This document shows, in pieces, positions 1 through 9,700 of a DNA stretch of 64,000 nucleotides. This stretch comes from Janthinobacterium sp. 1_2014MBL_MicDiv (GTDB lineage Bacteria; Pseudomonadota; Gammaproteobacteria; Burkholderiales; Burkholderiaceae_D). The notes beneath the pieces are model-generated. The model did no database searches. It had not been told where the DNA came from and saw nothing but the letters and a program-made list of their open reading frames with translations. Position 1 is the first letter of the stretch, and the number at the start of each line of letters is the position of its first letter. The stretch spans positions 6,389,541 to 6,453,540 of the forward strand of contig NZ_CP011319.1 of the NCBI RefSeq assembly GCF_001865675.1, read 5' to 3'. A program made the position numbers and the translations under genes.

Positions 1-408
1 GATTACTTCCAGCACTGGCTGGACATGGGCGTCAAGGTGGGTAAGGTCAACCCGGCCGCCCTGCCGAAGGTCTATTGCGTCAACTGGTTCCGTACGGACG
101 AGGCGGGCAAGTTCGTCTGGCCTGGCTTCGGCGACAATATGCGCGTGCTGAAGTGGATGCTGGAGCGCATCGAAGGCAAGGCAGGCGGCGTGGAAAACCT
201 GTTCGGCACGACGCCGCAGTATGGCGACCTGAACTGGGATGGCTTGCCATTCACGCAAGAACAGTTCGACACCATCACTTCGATCGACAAGGCCGCGTGG
301 GTGGAAGAATTGAAATTGCATACGGAGTTGTTTGAAAAACTCGCGTATCATCTGCCGCAAGAATTGGCAGATCACAAGGCTGCGCTGGAAAAGCGGCTGA
401 GTGCATAA
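1..408 (+). CDS. pckG: Phosphoenolpyruvate carboxykinase (GTP), C-terminal part
   Basis: The reading frame is open from the first base, so the gene starts left of the window. The visible 135 residues (DYFQHWLDMG... to ...ALEKRLSA) match the C-terminal end of GTP-dependent PEP carboxykinase, which interconverts oxaloacetate and PEP in the cytoplasm for gluconeogenesis. Typical family sequence includes VNWFRTDEAGKFVWPGFGDN, the nucleotide-binding region near the C-terminus, and LERIEGKAGGVENLFGTTP. The active-site P-loop and kinase loops lie outside the window. A strong terminator follows 90 bp downstream. The GTP-type identity rests on recognition of this C-terminal block. Confidence 0.93.
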   Translation, partial: DYFQHWLDMGVKVGKVNPAALPKVYCVNWFRTDEAGKFVWPGFGDNMRVLKWMLERIEGKAGGVENLFGTTPQYGDLNWDGLPFTQEQFDTITSIDKAAWVEELKLHTELFEKLAYHLPQELADHKAALEKRLSA

Positions 409-441
409 GGTTTAATAGTGGGGGAGAAACACGCCGGCATA

Positions 442-486
442 GACTGGCGTGCTATAAATGACACGCTGGCAATGACTGGCGTGCTA
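442..486. repeat. 13-bp direct repeat pair before the pckG terminator
   Basis: GACTGGCGTGCTA occurs at 442-454 and again at 474-486, 32 bp apart, in the short space between pckG and its terminator. No function is apparent. Confidence 0.5.
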
Positions 487-497
487 GCAAAAAGAGA

Positions 498-538
498 AAC
501 GGCGCGGATTGCATGAGCAATCCGCGCCGTTTTTTTTG
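498..538 (+). terminator. Bidirectional intrinsic terminator between pckG and uvrA
   Basis: A perfect 15-bp stem (AACGGCGCGGATTGC and its complement, loop ATGA) at 498-531 is followed by eight T on the plus strand. On the minus strand it is followed by TTTCTCTTTTT. It can therefore stop pckG from the left and uvrA from the right. The 409-701 space holds nothing else but the 13-bp repeat. Confidence 0.9.
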
Positions 539-701
539 TGGCTTGTCGGTTCAGCGAGACATGGCCGGCACGAAATAGCGCAGCTTGGCGTCATCGTTCA
601 TTTTCGGGCACCGGCCAGGTTTTGCTGCCGGAAAGGATGGCGGCAGCAGCGTCGTTTCGTGCAGACGGCCCTCCATTTCCAGCACGCCGGCAAACCGGCA
701 C

Positions 702-3551
702 TTACTGCTGCAGCAGCGGCCCCAGGTATTTACCCGTCACGCTGGCCGGGTTCAGCGACACGTCTTCCGGCGTCCCCGTGGCGATGATTTGCCCGCCGCC
801 GGCGCCGCCTTCCGGACCCAGGTCGACGATCCAGTCGGCAGTCTTGATGACGTCCAGGTTGTGTTCGATGATGACGAGGGTGTTGCCCTGGTCGCGCAGG
901 CGGTGGATGACTTTCAGCAGCAAGTCGATATCGTGGAAGTGCAAGCCCGTCGTCGGTTCATCGAGGATGTACAGGGTGCGGCCCGTGTCGCGCTTGGACA
1001 GTTCCAGCGACAGTTTCACGCGCTGCGCCTCGCCGCCCGACAGCGTGGTGGCGCTCTGGCCCAGCTTGATGTAGCCGAGGCCCACGTCGAGCAGGGTTTG
1101 CAGCTTGCGCGCGATCAACGGTACGGGCTTGAAGAATTCATGCGCCTCTTCCACCGTCATGCCCAGCACTTCCGTGATGTTCTTGCCCTTGTATTGGACT
1201 TCCAGGGTTTCGCGGTTGTAGCGCTTGCCGTGGCAGACGTCGCACGGCACGTAGACGTCGGGTAAGAAGTGCATCTCGACCTTGATCACGCCATCGCCCT
1301 GGCACGCTTCGCAGCGTCCGCCCTTCACGTTGAACGAGAAGCGCCCGGCGCTGTAGCCGCGTTCCTTGGCCGTTGGCACGGTGGAGAACAGGTCGCGGAT
1401 CGGTGTAAACAAGCCCGTGTACGTGGCCGGATTCGAGCGCGGCGTGCGGCCGATCGGCGCCTGGTCGACGGAGATGACCTTGTCGAAGTGTTCCAGGCCG
1501 CTGATCGATTCGTGCGGCGCCGGTTCCGTCTGCGAACCATACAGATGGCGCGACAGGGCCGGGTACAGGGTATCGTTGACGAGCGACGATTTGCCCGAGC
1601 CGGACACGCCCGTGACGCACGTCATCAAGCCTACCGGCAAGCTCAGCGACACCTTTTTCAGATTGTTGCCGGTGGCGCCCGTGATCACCAATTGCTTTTC
1701 CGGATTGCTGGCGTGGCGCTTGGCCGGCACGGCGATTTTCAGCTTGCCGTTCAGGTACTGCGCCGTCAGCGACTTCTTGTTCTTCAAAATGTCTTGCAAG
1801 GTGCCTTCGGCGATGATTTCGCCGCCGTGCACACCGGCGCCGATGCCCATGTCGACGATGTAGTCGGCCGTGCGGATGGCGTCTTCGTCATGCTCGACCA
1901 CCAGCACACTGTTGCCGATGTCGCGCAAGTGTTTCAGGGTTTCGATCAGGCGGTCATTATCGCGCTGATGCAAGCCGATCGACGGTTCATCGAGCACATA
2001 CATGACGCCGGTCAAACCGGAGCCGATTTGCGAGGCCAGGCGGATGCGTTGTGCTTCGCCGCCGGACAGCGTGTCGGCGCTGCGGTCCAGCGACAGGTAG
2101 TCGAGGCCCACATTGTTGAGGAATTTCAGGCGCGAAATGATTTCTTTCACCACGCGGTCGGCGATCTCTTTCTTCGCGCCCGTCAATTTCAGCTTTTCAA
2201 AGAATTCCAGCGTCTCGCGCAGCGGTTTGGCCGCCACTTCATAAATGGCGCGCTGCTGCTTGCCGGTGCCCACCTTGACGAAGCGCGCTTCCACGCGCAG
2301 GCGCGCGCCATCGCATGACGGGCAGCATTTTTCATTGATGAACTTGGCCAGTTCTTCCTTCACGGCCATCGAATCCGTTTCGCGGTAGCGGCGCTGCAGA
2401 TTGTTGACCACGCCTTCGAACGTGTGTTCCTTGATGACGGTGCGGCCCCGTTCATTCACATAGCTGAACGGGATCACTTGCTTGCCGGAACCGTACAGCA
2501 CGGCCTGCTGTGAATTCAAGTCCAGCTGTTCGAACGGCATGTCGAGGTCGAACTCGTAATAGGCGGCCAGGTTCGACAGCATCTGGAAGTAAAACTGGTT
2601 GCGGCGGTCCCAGCCCTTGACGGCGCCCGAGGCCAGCGACAGATTCGGGAACGCGACGATGCGTTTCGGGTCAAAGAATTCAATGTGTCCGAGGCCGTCG
2701 CATTCGGGACAGGCGCCCATGGGGTTGTTGAATGAGAATAGACGCGGTTCCAGTTCCTGCAGGGAATAGCCGCACACATTGCAGGCGAACTTGTTGGAGT
2801 ACACATGTTCCTTGGCCGTATCCATTTCGTAGGCGACGGCGCGGCCGTCGGCCAGGCGCAGTGCCGTCTCGAAACTTTCCGCCAGGCGCTGCTTGATGTC
2901 CTGGTTCACCTTGACGCGGTCGATGACGACGTCGATCGTGTGTTTTTCCGTTTTCTTTAATTTCGGGAGGTCATCGACTTCATAGATTTTTGCCGCATGC
3001 GTGCCGCTTTGCACGCGAAAGCGCACGAAGCCCTGTGCCTGCATCTGCTCGAACAGGTCCACGTGTTCGCCCTTGCGGTTGGCGACGACGGGCGCCAGGA
3101 TCATCAGCTTGGTGTCTTCCGGCATGGCCAGCACGGCGTCGACCATTTGCGACACGGATTGCGCGGCCAGCGCGTTTTCCGGATGGTCGGGGCAGTATGG
3201 CGTGCCCACGCGCGCATACAACAGGCGCAGGTAGTCGTGGATTTCCGTCACGGTGCCGACGGTCGAGCGCGGGTTGTGCGAAGTTGCCTTCTGTTCGATA
3301 GAGATGGCGGGAGATAGCCCTTCGATCAGGTCGACATCGGGCTTTTCCATCAGTTGCAGGAATTGGCGCGCGTAGGCCGACAGCGATTCGACATAGCGGC
3401 GCTGGCCTTCCGCGTACAGCGTATCGAAGGCCAGCGACGATTTGCCGGAGCCGGACAAGCCGGTAATCACGATCAGCTTGTTGCGCGGCAAATCGAGATT
3501 GATATTCTTGAGGTTATGCGTGCGAGCACCGCGAATGCGGATCTGTTCCAT
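702..3551 (-). CDS. uvrA: Excinuclease ABC subunit A (UvrA)
   Basis: This 949-residue ABC-type ATPase recognises bulky DNA damage and loads UvrB in nucleotide excision repair. Two ATPase halves are visible. The first has Walker A GLSGSGKSS at residues 31-39 and LSGGEAQRI; the second has GVSGSGKSS, LSGGEAQRV and a DEPTTGLH Walker B region. The UvrA zinc modules are present: CNVCGYS...CPECDGLGH in the first half and CEACQGDG...CDVCHGKRYN in the second. Length is normal for the family. It is divergent from ssb with a LexA box between, so SOS control is likely (inference). Confidence 0.98.
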   Translation of the reverse strand: MEQIRIRGARTHNLKNINLDLPRNKLIVITGLSGSGKSSLAFDTLYAEGQRRYVESLSAYARQFLQLMEKPDVDLIEGLSPAISIEQKATSHNPRSTVGTVTEIHDYLRLLYARVGTPYCPDHPENALAAQSVSQMVDAVLAMPEDTKLMILAPVVANRKGEHVDLFEQMQAQGFVRFRVQSGTHAAKIYEVDDLPKLKKTEKHTIDVVIDRVKVNQDIKQRLAESFETALRLADGRAVAYEMDTAKEHVYSNKFACNVCGYSLQELEPRLFSFNNPMGACPECDGLGHIEFFDPKRIVAFPNLSLASGAVKGWDRRNQFYFQMLSNLAAYYEFDLDMPFEQLDLNSQQAVLYGSGKQVIPFSYVNERGRTVIKEHTFEGVVNNLQRRYRETDSMAVKEELAKFINEKCCPSCDGARLRVEARFVKVGTGKQQRAIYEVAAKPLRETLEFFEKLKLTGAKKEIADRVVKEIISRLKFLNNVGLDYLSLDRSADTLSGGEAQRIRLASQIGSGLTGVMYVLDEPSIGLHQRDNDRLIETLKHLRDIGNSVLVVEHDEDAIRTADYIVDMGIGAGVHGGEIIAEGTLQDILKNKKSLTAQYLNGKLKIAVPAKRHASNPEKQLVITGATGNNLKKVSLSLPVGLMTCVTGVSGSGKSSLVNDTLYPALSRHLYGSQTEPAPHESISGLEHFDKVISVDQAPIGRTPRSNPATYTGLFTPIRDLFSTVPTAKERGYSAGRFSFNVKGGRCEACQGDGVIKVEMHFLPDVYVPCDVCHGKRYNRETLEVQYKGKNITEVLGMTVEEAHEFFKPVPLIARKLQTLLDVGLGYIKLGQSATTLSGGEAQRVKLSLELSKRDTGRTLYILDEPTTGLHFHDIDLLLKVIHRLRDQGNTLVIIEHNLDVIKTADWIVDLGPEGGAGGGQIIATGTPEDVSLNPASVTGKYLGPLLQQ

Positions 3552-3744
3552 GTGATTGCCTTGCTTTCAGTGAGTGGTGCGGCCGGCGCATTGCGGGAGC
3601 TGCCAGATGAGGAGCCACAACGGGTCAACCTGTTACTATAGCCGGGTTTTGATCTGCATGCCTGTGGCGGCTGCGGGCGGATTGCGCCGCCAGGCCAGCG
3701 TGCCCCGGGAAAGATTGATACAGATGCGTGCAGACGTTTAAACA

Positions 3745-3760
3745 CTGTATATAATACCAG
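3745..3760. promoter_or_regulatory. LexA (SOS) box between uvrA and ssb
   Basis: CTGTATATAATACCAG fits the CTGT-N8-ACAG consensus with one mismatch (C for A) and an AT-only spacer. It lies 194 bp before uvrA and 172 bp before ssb. The same uvrA/ssb arrangement with a shared SOS box is known from E. coli, which supports the call. Confidence 0.8.
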
Positions 3761-3858
3761 TATTCAAGTTTCTTGTTTTCACCTGCCGTGAAAAAAACGT
3801 GCCGCCGCAAGCTCGTGGCGGCGCTTATAAAGCGTGTGCTTTGCGCGGGCTAGTCGCT

Positions 3859-3864
3859 TATAAT
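3859..3864 (+). promoter_or_regulatory. Likely ssb promoter -10 hexamer
   Basis: A perfect TATAAT lies 68 bp before the ssb start codon. No good -35 hexamer is seen at 17 bp, so the promoter assignment is tentative. Confidence 0.4.
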
Positions 3865-3931
3865 CCTCGTTTAGCAAAAAATCTAACGCGCGCGAGTTCC
3901 GGCTCCCGCCGCAGTTCATCAGGAGTTATTC

Positions 3932-4441
3932 ATGGCATCAGTCAACAAAGTCATCATCGTCGGCAATCTGGGCCGTGACCCGGAAATCCGCTACATGCCT
4001 AGCGGCGACGCGATCGCCAACATCGCCGTGGCCACTTCGTACAAATCGAAGGACCGCAACACGGGCGAACAAAAAGAATTGACAGAGTGGCACCGTATTT
4101 CGTTCTTCGGCCGCCTGGCGGAAATCGTCGGCCAATACCTGAAAAAAGGTTCGTCCGTCTACGTCGAAGGTCGCTTGCAAACCCGTAAATACACGGACAA
4201 GGACGGCGTCGAGAAGTACGCAACCGACATCATCGCGGAACAGATGCAAATGCTGGGCGGTCGTTCCGGCATGGGCGGCGACGCCGGCGGTGGCGATGAC
4301 AGCTACGGCGGTGGCGGCGGCTACGAAGCCCCGGCCCCGCGCCAGGCGCCAGCCCCACGTCCAGCTCCGGCACCGGCGCCACGCCCGGCACCGAAGCCAG
4401 CACCGAACTTCTCGGACATGGATGACGATATTCCATTTTAA
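3932..4441 (+). CDS. ssb: Single-stranded DNA-binding protein
   Basis: This 169-residue SSB coats single-stranded DNA in replication, recombination and repair. The N-terminal OB fold spans about residues 1-110 (MASVNKVIIVGNLGRDPEIR, WHRISFFGRLAEI, VYVEGRLQTRKY). A Gly-rich stretch and then a Pro/Ala/Arg repeat linker (APAPRPAPAP-type) follow. The acidic tip DMDDDIPF is the conserved partner-docking peptide. The ribosome site AGGAG lies just before ATG. A strong terminator follows 33 bp after the stop. Confidence 0.98.
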   Translation: MASVNKVIIVGNLGRDPEIRYMPSGDAIANIAVATSYKSKDRNTGEQKELTEWHRISFFGRLAEIVGQYLKKGSSVYVEGRLQTRKYTDKDGVEKYATDIIAEQMQMLGGRSGMGGDAGGGDDSYGGGGGYEAPAPRQAPAPRPAPAPAPRPAPKPAPNFSDMDDDIPF

Positions 4442-4473
4442 ATCCGCCGTTCTGACGCCCTGTGTCAGACAAT

Positions 4474-4512
4474 AAAAAAGCCGGCTTCATCAGTGAAGCC
4501 GGCTTTTTTTAT
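4474..4512 (+). terminator. Intrinsic terminator after ssb
   Basis: The stem GCCGGCTTCA/TGAAGCCGGC with a 4-nt loop is flanked by A6 on the left and T7 on the right, so it can work in both directions. Confidence 0.9.
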
Positions 4513-4627
4513 GCAACGGCGGTAGACAGCAATCCGGGGCGGACTGTCGAATTCCACAGCAAGAAGCGGGTGGCGGCGCTGGCCGGATGCTGGTTTGATG
4601 GTGGTGTTGACACGGCCGGAGAACAGC

Positions 4628-5101
4628 ATGGATTTTCGCATCACGGGTTTGTCGCCCGAGCCTTTTCTACCCTTTTTTGCCTTATCCGATGCCGAATTGA
4701 TGGCGCTCGGCATGCGGCGCCATGCGGTCGACCAAAAACCTGGCTTTCCTGACCGCATAGAAATGGTGGAAGCCGAACTGGGCGAAACCGTGTTGTTGCT
4801 CAATCATGTGTGCCAGCCCGCCATGACGCCATACCGGGCTTCCCACGCCATCTATGTGCGCGAGGGGGCTACGCAAGCGTACGATGCCGTCAATCAGGTG
4901 CCCGAATCGATGCGGCTGCGGCTGTTGTCGCTGCGCGCCTATGCTGCCGATGGCATGATGCTCGATGCCGAGGTGGTGGACGGCGCGGCCGTGGAAACCG
5001 TCATCGCGCAGTTATTCGGCCATCCGGACGTCAGTTATATTCACGTCCATAACGCCAAGCGGGGCTGTTATGCAGGCCGCATCGACCGCGTCGCGCCGTG
5101 A
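4628..5101 (+). CDS. DUF1203 family protein
   Basis: A 157-residue soluble protein starts at ATG 4628 (MDFRITGLSPEPF), chosen because GGAG lies 7-8 bp upstream; a longer in-frame start at 4595 has no ribosome site. The ending, VSYIHVHNAKRGCYAGRIDR, is the characteristic conserved block of DUF1203. The biochemical role of this family is unknown. It has its own promoter space after the ssb terminator and is convergent with the next gene. Confidence 0.85.
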   Translation: MDFRITGLSPEPFLPFFALSDAELMALGMRRHAVDQKPGFPDRIEMVEAELGETVLLLNHVCQPAMTPYRASHAIYVREGATQAYDAVNQVPESMRLRLLSLRAYAADGMMLDAEVVDGAAVETVIAQLFGHPDVSYIHVHNAKRGCYAGRIDRVAP

Positions 5102-5133
5102 GATGAGCGTTGAGTGCGCCGGCCGTTCCCTGC

Positions 5134-5550
5134 TTAATCGCGCAAGCCCATCTCCAGGGTGTAGCTGGCCACCGCATTCCTGCGCGCCGCGTTGCGCATC
5201 AAATACACCTGCACCGTGTACTCGCCATCGGCTGGCAGCTTCGCCTGGAAAGTGTTGCCGTTGCTCGAACCGACGAACAGGGCGTCGTCCTGGCCGGCCT
5301 GGCGGATGTTGAAGTAATTCGATGATTGATTGGTCTTGAGCTTGACGCTGAGGGTCTGGCCGGCCTTGCCCGTCAGCGTGTATTCGGCCGTGGCGTAGCC
5401 CTTGATCTTGCCCGTGACGCGATGCGCGGCCTTGTTCGCCGTCAATGCCACGCTTTCCTTGTGGACGGGATCGGCGCTCCAGGCCGGTGTGCCAAAGGCG
5501 AGCGCTGCCAGCAGCAGGCTGGCGCGGATGGGCAGGTGGCGGTGCAGCAT
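5134..5550 (-). CDS. Secreted small beta-sandwich protein, PliG/PPC-like
   Basis: This 138-residue protein starts at ATG 5550, behind AAGGAG. It has a signal peptide (LLLAALAFGTPAWSA, cleavage near residue 27). The mature part contains KGYATAEYTLTGKAGQTLSV, SNYFNI and LPADGEYTVQVYLMRNAARR. This pattern resembles the periplasmic g-type lysozyme inhibitor PliG and prepeptidase C-terminal beta-sandwich domains. A lysozyme-inhibitor role is possible but not shown by the sequence. It is convergent with the DUF1203 gene. Confidence 0.65.
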   Translation of the reverse strand: MLHRHLPIRASLLLAALAFGTPAWSADPVHKESVALTANKAAHRVTGKIKGYATAEYTLTGKAGQTLSVKLKTNQSSNYFNIRQAGQDDALFVGSSNGNTFQAKLPADGEYTVQVYLMRNAARRNAVASYTLEMGLRD

Positions 5551-5859
5551 GCGTTTCTCCTTGAACGTGGTGCCAGCGTGCGCTGGCGATACCGTCCATC
5601 TTACGCCAGCTGCCGCCATGTGCCAGTACGGCAGTGCGCGCATGGGGTGCGTGTATGGCGCGCGTAATGGCATGCTGCGGCGCGTTTTTTTCCACCTTTC
5701 TTGACCTGCGCGCTTTTTCCGGCCGCGCACGTTTCAAGAGGCGGCGGATTGAAAATTTCATGTAGGCTGAAGCGTCTCTTCGATGCGAAACCGGCCGCAG
5801 GCGCCGCAGTGCCGGACCGGTTTTGCAGCTCATCTTCCCTGTACTGAAAGGAACGCAAT
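5551..5859. other. Divergent intergenic space with an inverted repeat
   Basis: The region lies between the divergent PliG-like and budC-type genes. The only structure noticed is AAACCGG (5788-5794) with CCGGTTT (5817-5823), placed in the leader of budC. It could be an operator or a leader hairpin. No clear promoter hexamers are visible. Confidence 0.45.
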
Positions 5860-6639
5860 ATGGGTATTTCCGGAAAAGTCGCGCTGGTCACGGGGGCCGC
5901 GCAAGGCATCGGCAAGGCCATCGCCTTGCGCCTGGCCAAGGATGGCGCCGATATCGCGCTCGTCGACCTGAACCAGGAGAAATTGGACCGCGTCGCCGCC
6001 GAAGTGCGCGCGCTGGGACGCCGCGCCGTCACCTGCATCGCCGACGTGTCGCAGCTGCACCAGGTGACCGAGGCGGTGGCGTTTGCCGAGAGGGAACTGG
6101 GCGGCTTCGACATCATCGTCAACAACGCCGGCATCGCGCAAGTGCAGCCGCTGCTCGACGTGACGCCGGAAGAAGTCGACCGCATCATGCGCATCAATGT
6201 GCAGGGCACCCTGTGGGGCATCCAGGCGGCAGCCAAGAGCTTCAAGGCACGCCAGCAGAAAGGCAAAATCATCAATGCGTGCTCGATCGCCGGGCATGAC
6301 GGTTTCGCCTTGCTGGGCGTGTATTCGGCCACCAAGTTTGCCGTGCGCGCACTGACGCAGGCGGCGGCCAAGGAACTGGCGGCCGACGGCATCACCGTCA
6401 ATGCGTATTGCCCCGGCGTCGTCGGCACGGACATGTGGGTCGAGATCGACAAGCGCATGGCCGAGCTGACGGGCGCCGAGCTGGGCGCCACGTACAGGAA
6501 ATACGTGGACGGCATCGCGCTGGGACGCGCCGAGACGCCCGACGATGTGGCCGGCCTTGTGTCCTTCCTGGCCGGACCCGATGCCGATTACATGACGGGC
6601 CAGGCGCCATTGATCGATGGTGGCCTCGTGTACCGTTGA
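5860..6639 (+). CDS. budC: Acetoin/diacetyl reductase (2,3-butanediol dehydrogenase), SDR family
   Basis: This 259-residue classical short-chain dehydrogenase carries the NAD-binding TGAAQGIG motif near residue 11, the NNAG motif, a catalytic Ser in NACSIAGHDG, and YSATK with the Tyr-Lys pair. The ending DYMTGQAPLIDGG and the block INVQGTLWGIQAA are typical of the (S)-acetoin-forming diacetyl reductase/BudC group. That enzyme uses NADH to interconvert diacetyl, acetoin and 2,3-butanediol. The start follows AAAGGA. No butanediol pathway genes adjoin it, so the substrate is inferred from similarity only. Confidence 0.85.
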   Translation: MGISGKVALVTGAAQGIGKAIALRLAKDGADIALVDLNQEKLDRVAAEVRALGRRAVTCIADVSQLHQVTEAVAFAERELGGFDIIVNNAGIAQVQPLLDVTPEEVDRIMRINVQGTLWGIQAAAKSFKARQQKGKIINACSIAGHDGFALLGVYSATKFAVRALTQAAAKELAADGITVNAYCPGVVGTDMWVEIDKRMAELTGAELGATYRKYVDGIALGRAETPDDVAGLVSFLAGPDADYMTGQAPLIDGGLVYR

Positions 6640-6665
6640 TGGCTTGATCGCGCACAGGCAACGCA

Positions 6666-6708
6666 TGAAAAACAGGCCGCGTCATCGTCGATGGCGCGGC
6701 CTGTTTGC
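6666..6708. terminator. Bidirectional terminator between budC and the ABC permease gene
   Basis: The 12-bp stem AAACAGGCCGCG/CGCGGCCTGTTT (6670-6706) is followed on the minus strand by a T-rich tract. It sits between convergent genes. Confidence 0.8.
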
Positions 6709-6741
6709 GTTGGGTCAAGGCTCGCCTGGCCTGGTTCGGGC

Positions 6742-9700
6742 TTAGTGTATGCTGACTTCCTTGCGGTTGTCGCGCGCGACCCGGTCAATCATCTTGTTGT
6801 ACGGATCGACGCCCACGTCGAACGGTTTGTCCTTCACCGTGATGGTCAGCACCGGGTCGCTGCCCTGCAAGACGCGCTTGTCCGTGAACAAGACTTTTTC
6901 ATCCTTTTCCTTGGCGCCGGGCGCGCGCGCGAAGATGGCGATTTCCACCGGCTCGTCGTAGGCGCGCAGGCTTTCCTTGCCCTTGCCATCCGATTCCAGT
7001 TTGGCCAGGTGCAATTGCACGGTGACATCCCATTGTCCATCCTTGCGCTGCACGGCTGTCGCCTGCGTCACGCGGTTGTCGTAGAAGACGATCTTCTCGA
7101 ACAGGTCCGTGATCAGCGCCTGCTTGTCCTGCGGCGCTTCGGCGCGGATGTACGCGAGCAGTTCCGACGCGGTGGTGAACGGCGCCTGCTGGTAGCCCTT
7201 GTCTTGCAGATAGCGTTTCAGGGCACGGTTCAAGGCGGCTTCGCCGATCTCGTCGCGCAGGCGGTAGAACACCAGGCTGCCCTTGTTGTAGTGGATGTAT
7301 TGCTGGCCTTCCACGCGCGCCAGCGGCTGTTCCTCGATGGCTTCGCCGCCGCGTCCGCTCAGGTAGCGGTCCAGTTCATAGCGCAGGAAGCGGCGCATCT
7401 TGTCGCGTCCGTATTCCTTTTCCATCACCATCAGGGCCGAGTATTGCGCCAGCGATTCCATCAGCATGCTGGCACCCTGCACATTGGCACCGATGACCTG
7501 GTGGCCCCACCACTGGTGCGCCATTTCATGCGCGGTGACGTAAAACACGTAGTCGATGTCGTCCTTGTCGCGCAAGTCGGCGATGAAGCCGATGCCTTCC
7601 GAATACGGAATCGTATTGGCGAACGATTGCGCAAACGTCTGGTAGCCGGGGAACTCGAGGATGCGCACCTGCTTGTGCTGGTAGGGCGTGAACTCGGTGG
7701 TGTAGTAGTCGAGCGACTTTTGCACGGACGTGATCATGCGCTCCGTGTTGTAGCCATGTTTCCTATCGAAATAAATTTCGATCGGCATGCCGCGCCAGTC
7801 GCCTTTTTTGACTTCCCAGCGGGCCGACAGATATGCAAAGAATGGCATCATCGGCTGGTCCATCTTGTAGCGGTAATAGCGGCGCCCATCCTGTTCCCAG
7901 CTTTTTTGCAGGTAGCCGGGTGCCAGGGCGATCTGATCGCCGCTGGTGGAGACCGTGGTGTCGAAATGGATCCAGTCCGCTTCGCCGCCGAAGACCGTGT
8001 TGCCATAGGCGGATGCGTCTTCCCGCTTGGCCATGCGCTGCGGCTCGCCCAGGCCCCGCTTGCGGCGCTCGTTGCGGTCTATCAACTCCATGTCCTGCAC
8101 GTAGCCGAAGTGGGGGAAATAAGCCTGGTTGTTGAAGAAGCTGCCATTCAGGTTGACCTGGTTGGGCGCGCCGCTGTTGGTAAAGCCCCGGTGCGTGACG
8201 GCCACCGTGAAATCCAGCGGCAAGCTGGCGCCCGGCGCCAGGGGCTGGGCCAGCTTGAGGATGCTGAAACCGAGTTCCCTGTCATCCAGTTCGACCCTGT
8301 GCGCGGGCAGGTTCAGCCACGCCGTCTGCAGTTCCGGATCGCGCTGGATGCGCAAGGTATCGAGCGCTTGGCCCGTCTTGTTTTGCAGCACGTAGTGACC
8401 CTTGATTAACACCTTGCGTTGCTCGGGATAGATATCCACGTCGGCCTGCACATCCGTGATCTTCGGCTGCGGCAAGTCCTTGTACTGCTTGTACAATTTT
8501 TCGTAGCGCGCCTGCTTGTCCATGGTGCGGTCCGACGTTTCGTATTGATTCAGCATATTGGTGTTGTAGAAGATCCAGCCACCGGTGCCGGCCCAGCACA
8601 GCAGCACCAGGCCCAGCGCGGCGCCCGTACGGCCCCGCAGGCGCTGGCCGGCCAGGCGCAGGCGCGCGCGCCAGCCGGCGGACAGGCCGCGCACCCAGAA
8701 TGCCTGCGCCAGCATGACGAGGGCCACGGTAAACAGGCTCCAGTACAGCGCGAACCAGGCCCAGCCGGTCAGGAAGTGGCCATAGCCGTTCATGTCCGAG
8801 TACTGGATCGCAGGCAAGTTGGCGAAGTTGTACAGCTTGTGTTCAAAGTGCAGCATGCCCAGCACGGCTTGCGCCACCATCAGCAGGATCACCAGCAGGT
8901 AGCCGATGAACTTGTTGTTGGCCAGCACTTGCAGGGTGAGCGCGCACAAGCCCATCAGCACGAAGGCGAGGGCGCCCAGCAGGGTGCCTTTCAGGTACAG
9001 CCCCAGTTCCACGGGGGCGCCGCCCTTGACGAGCTGGAAGCCGATGACCGCGATGACGCCCACCAGCAGATAGCCGCCGATGACGCCGAGCAAGGCCGTG
9101 CATTTGGCCAGCAGCGGCACCCAGTTGGGCACGGGCATGGCGTCGCTGACGTCGGCGATCCTTGCCTGCCGCTCCTTGAAGATCAGTTCGCCCGCGTAAA
9201 ACGTGACGATGATGATCAACAGGAAGCTGAAGCTGTTACTGATCTGTTGCAACATCAAATGCGTCATCGGATACACGGCCGTGCCGTACATATTCTTGCC
9301 GACATTTGCGCCGGCAATCAGGTTTGCCACGCCGAACAGCAGCATGACGAGGAAGGGCAAGCTCTTGAGGACGCCGGCCGCGTCGAAGCGCAGGATTTGC
9401 CACCATTGGCGCCAGGCCGTTGCGGCGGTAAACGCGGGGACGCTGCGCGGCAGCTGCGACGGCGCCGCGGCGAAGGCTGCGTCCGCTGATGCCTTGTGCT
9501 GGCCGAACAGGCGCTTGCCCGTGCCCGCGCGCTGCGGCTTGAAGAGCAGCACGGTGGCGGTAAACAGCACGGCGGCAATACCCAGCCATAACAGGCGGTT
9601 GGCCAGCAGGAAGCCGGACAGCGGCGGCAGGCCCGCATTCGCCTCGGCCGCCGTGAAATAGCGCGTCATGCGGCCAAAGGCGCGGATGCCGAACGGGTCG

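Larger units (their letters stand above)
3552..3931. other. Divergent uvrA-ssb control region
   Basis: This 380-bp space holds the start regions of uvrA (minus) and ssb (plus), a LexA box near its centre, and a TATAAT hexamer before ssb. No convincing small ORF is seen. Confidence 0.7.

Noticed and set aside
6691..8409. Open frame antisense to the M1 peptidase region (572 codons)
   Set aside because: The composition is that of a shadow frame, and the peptidase motif lies on the other strand.
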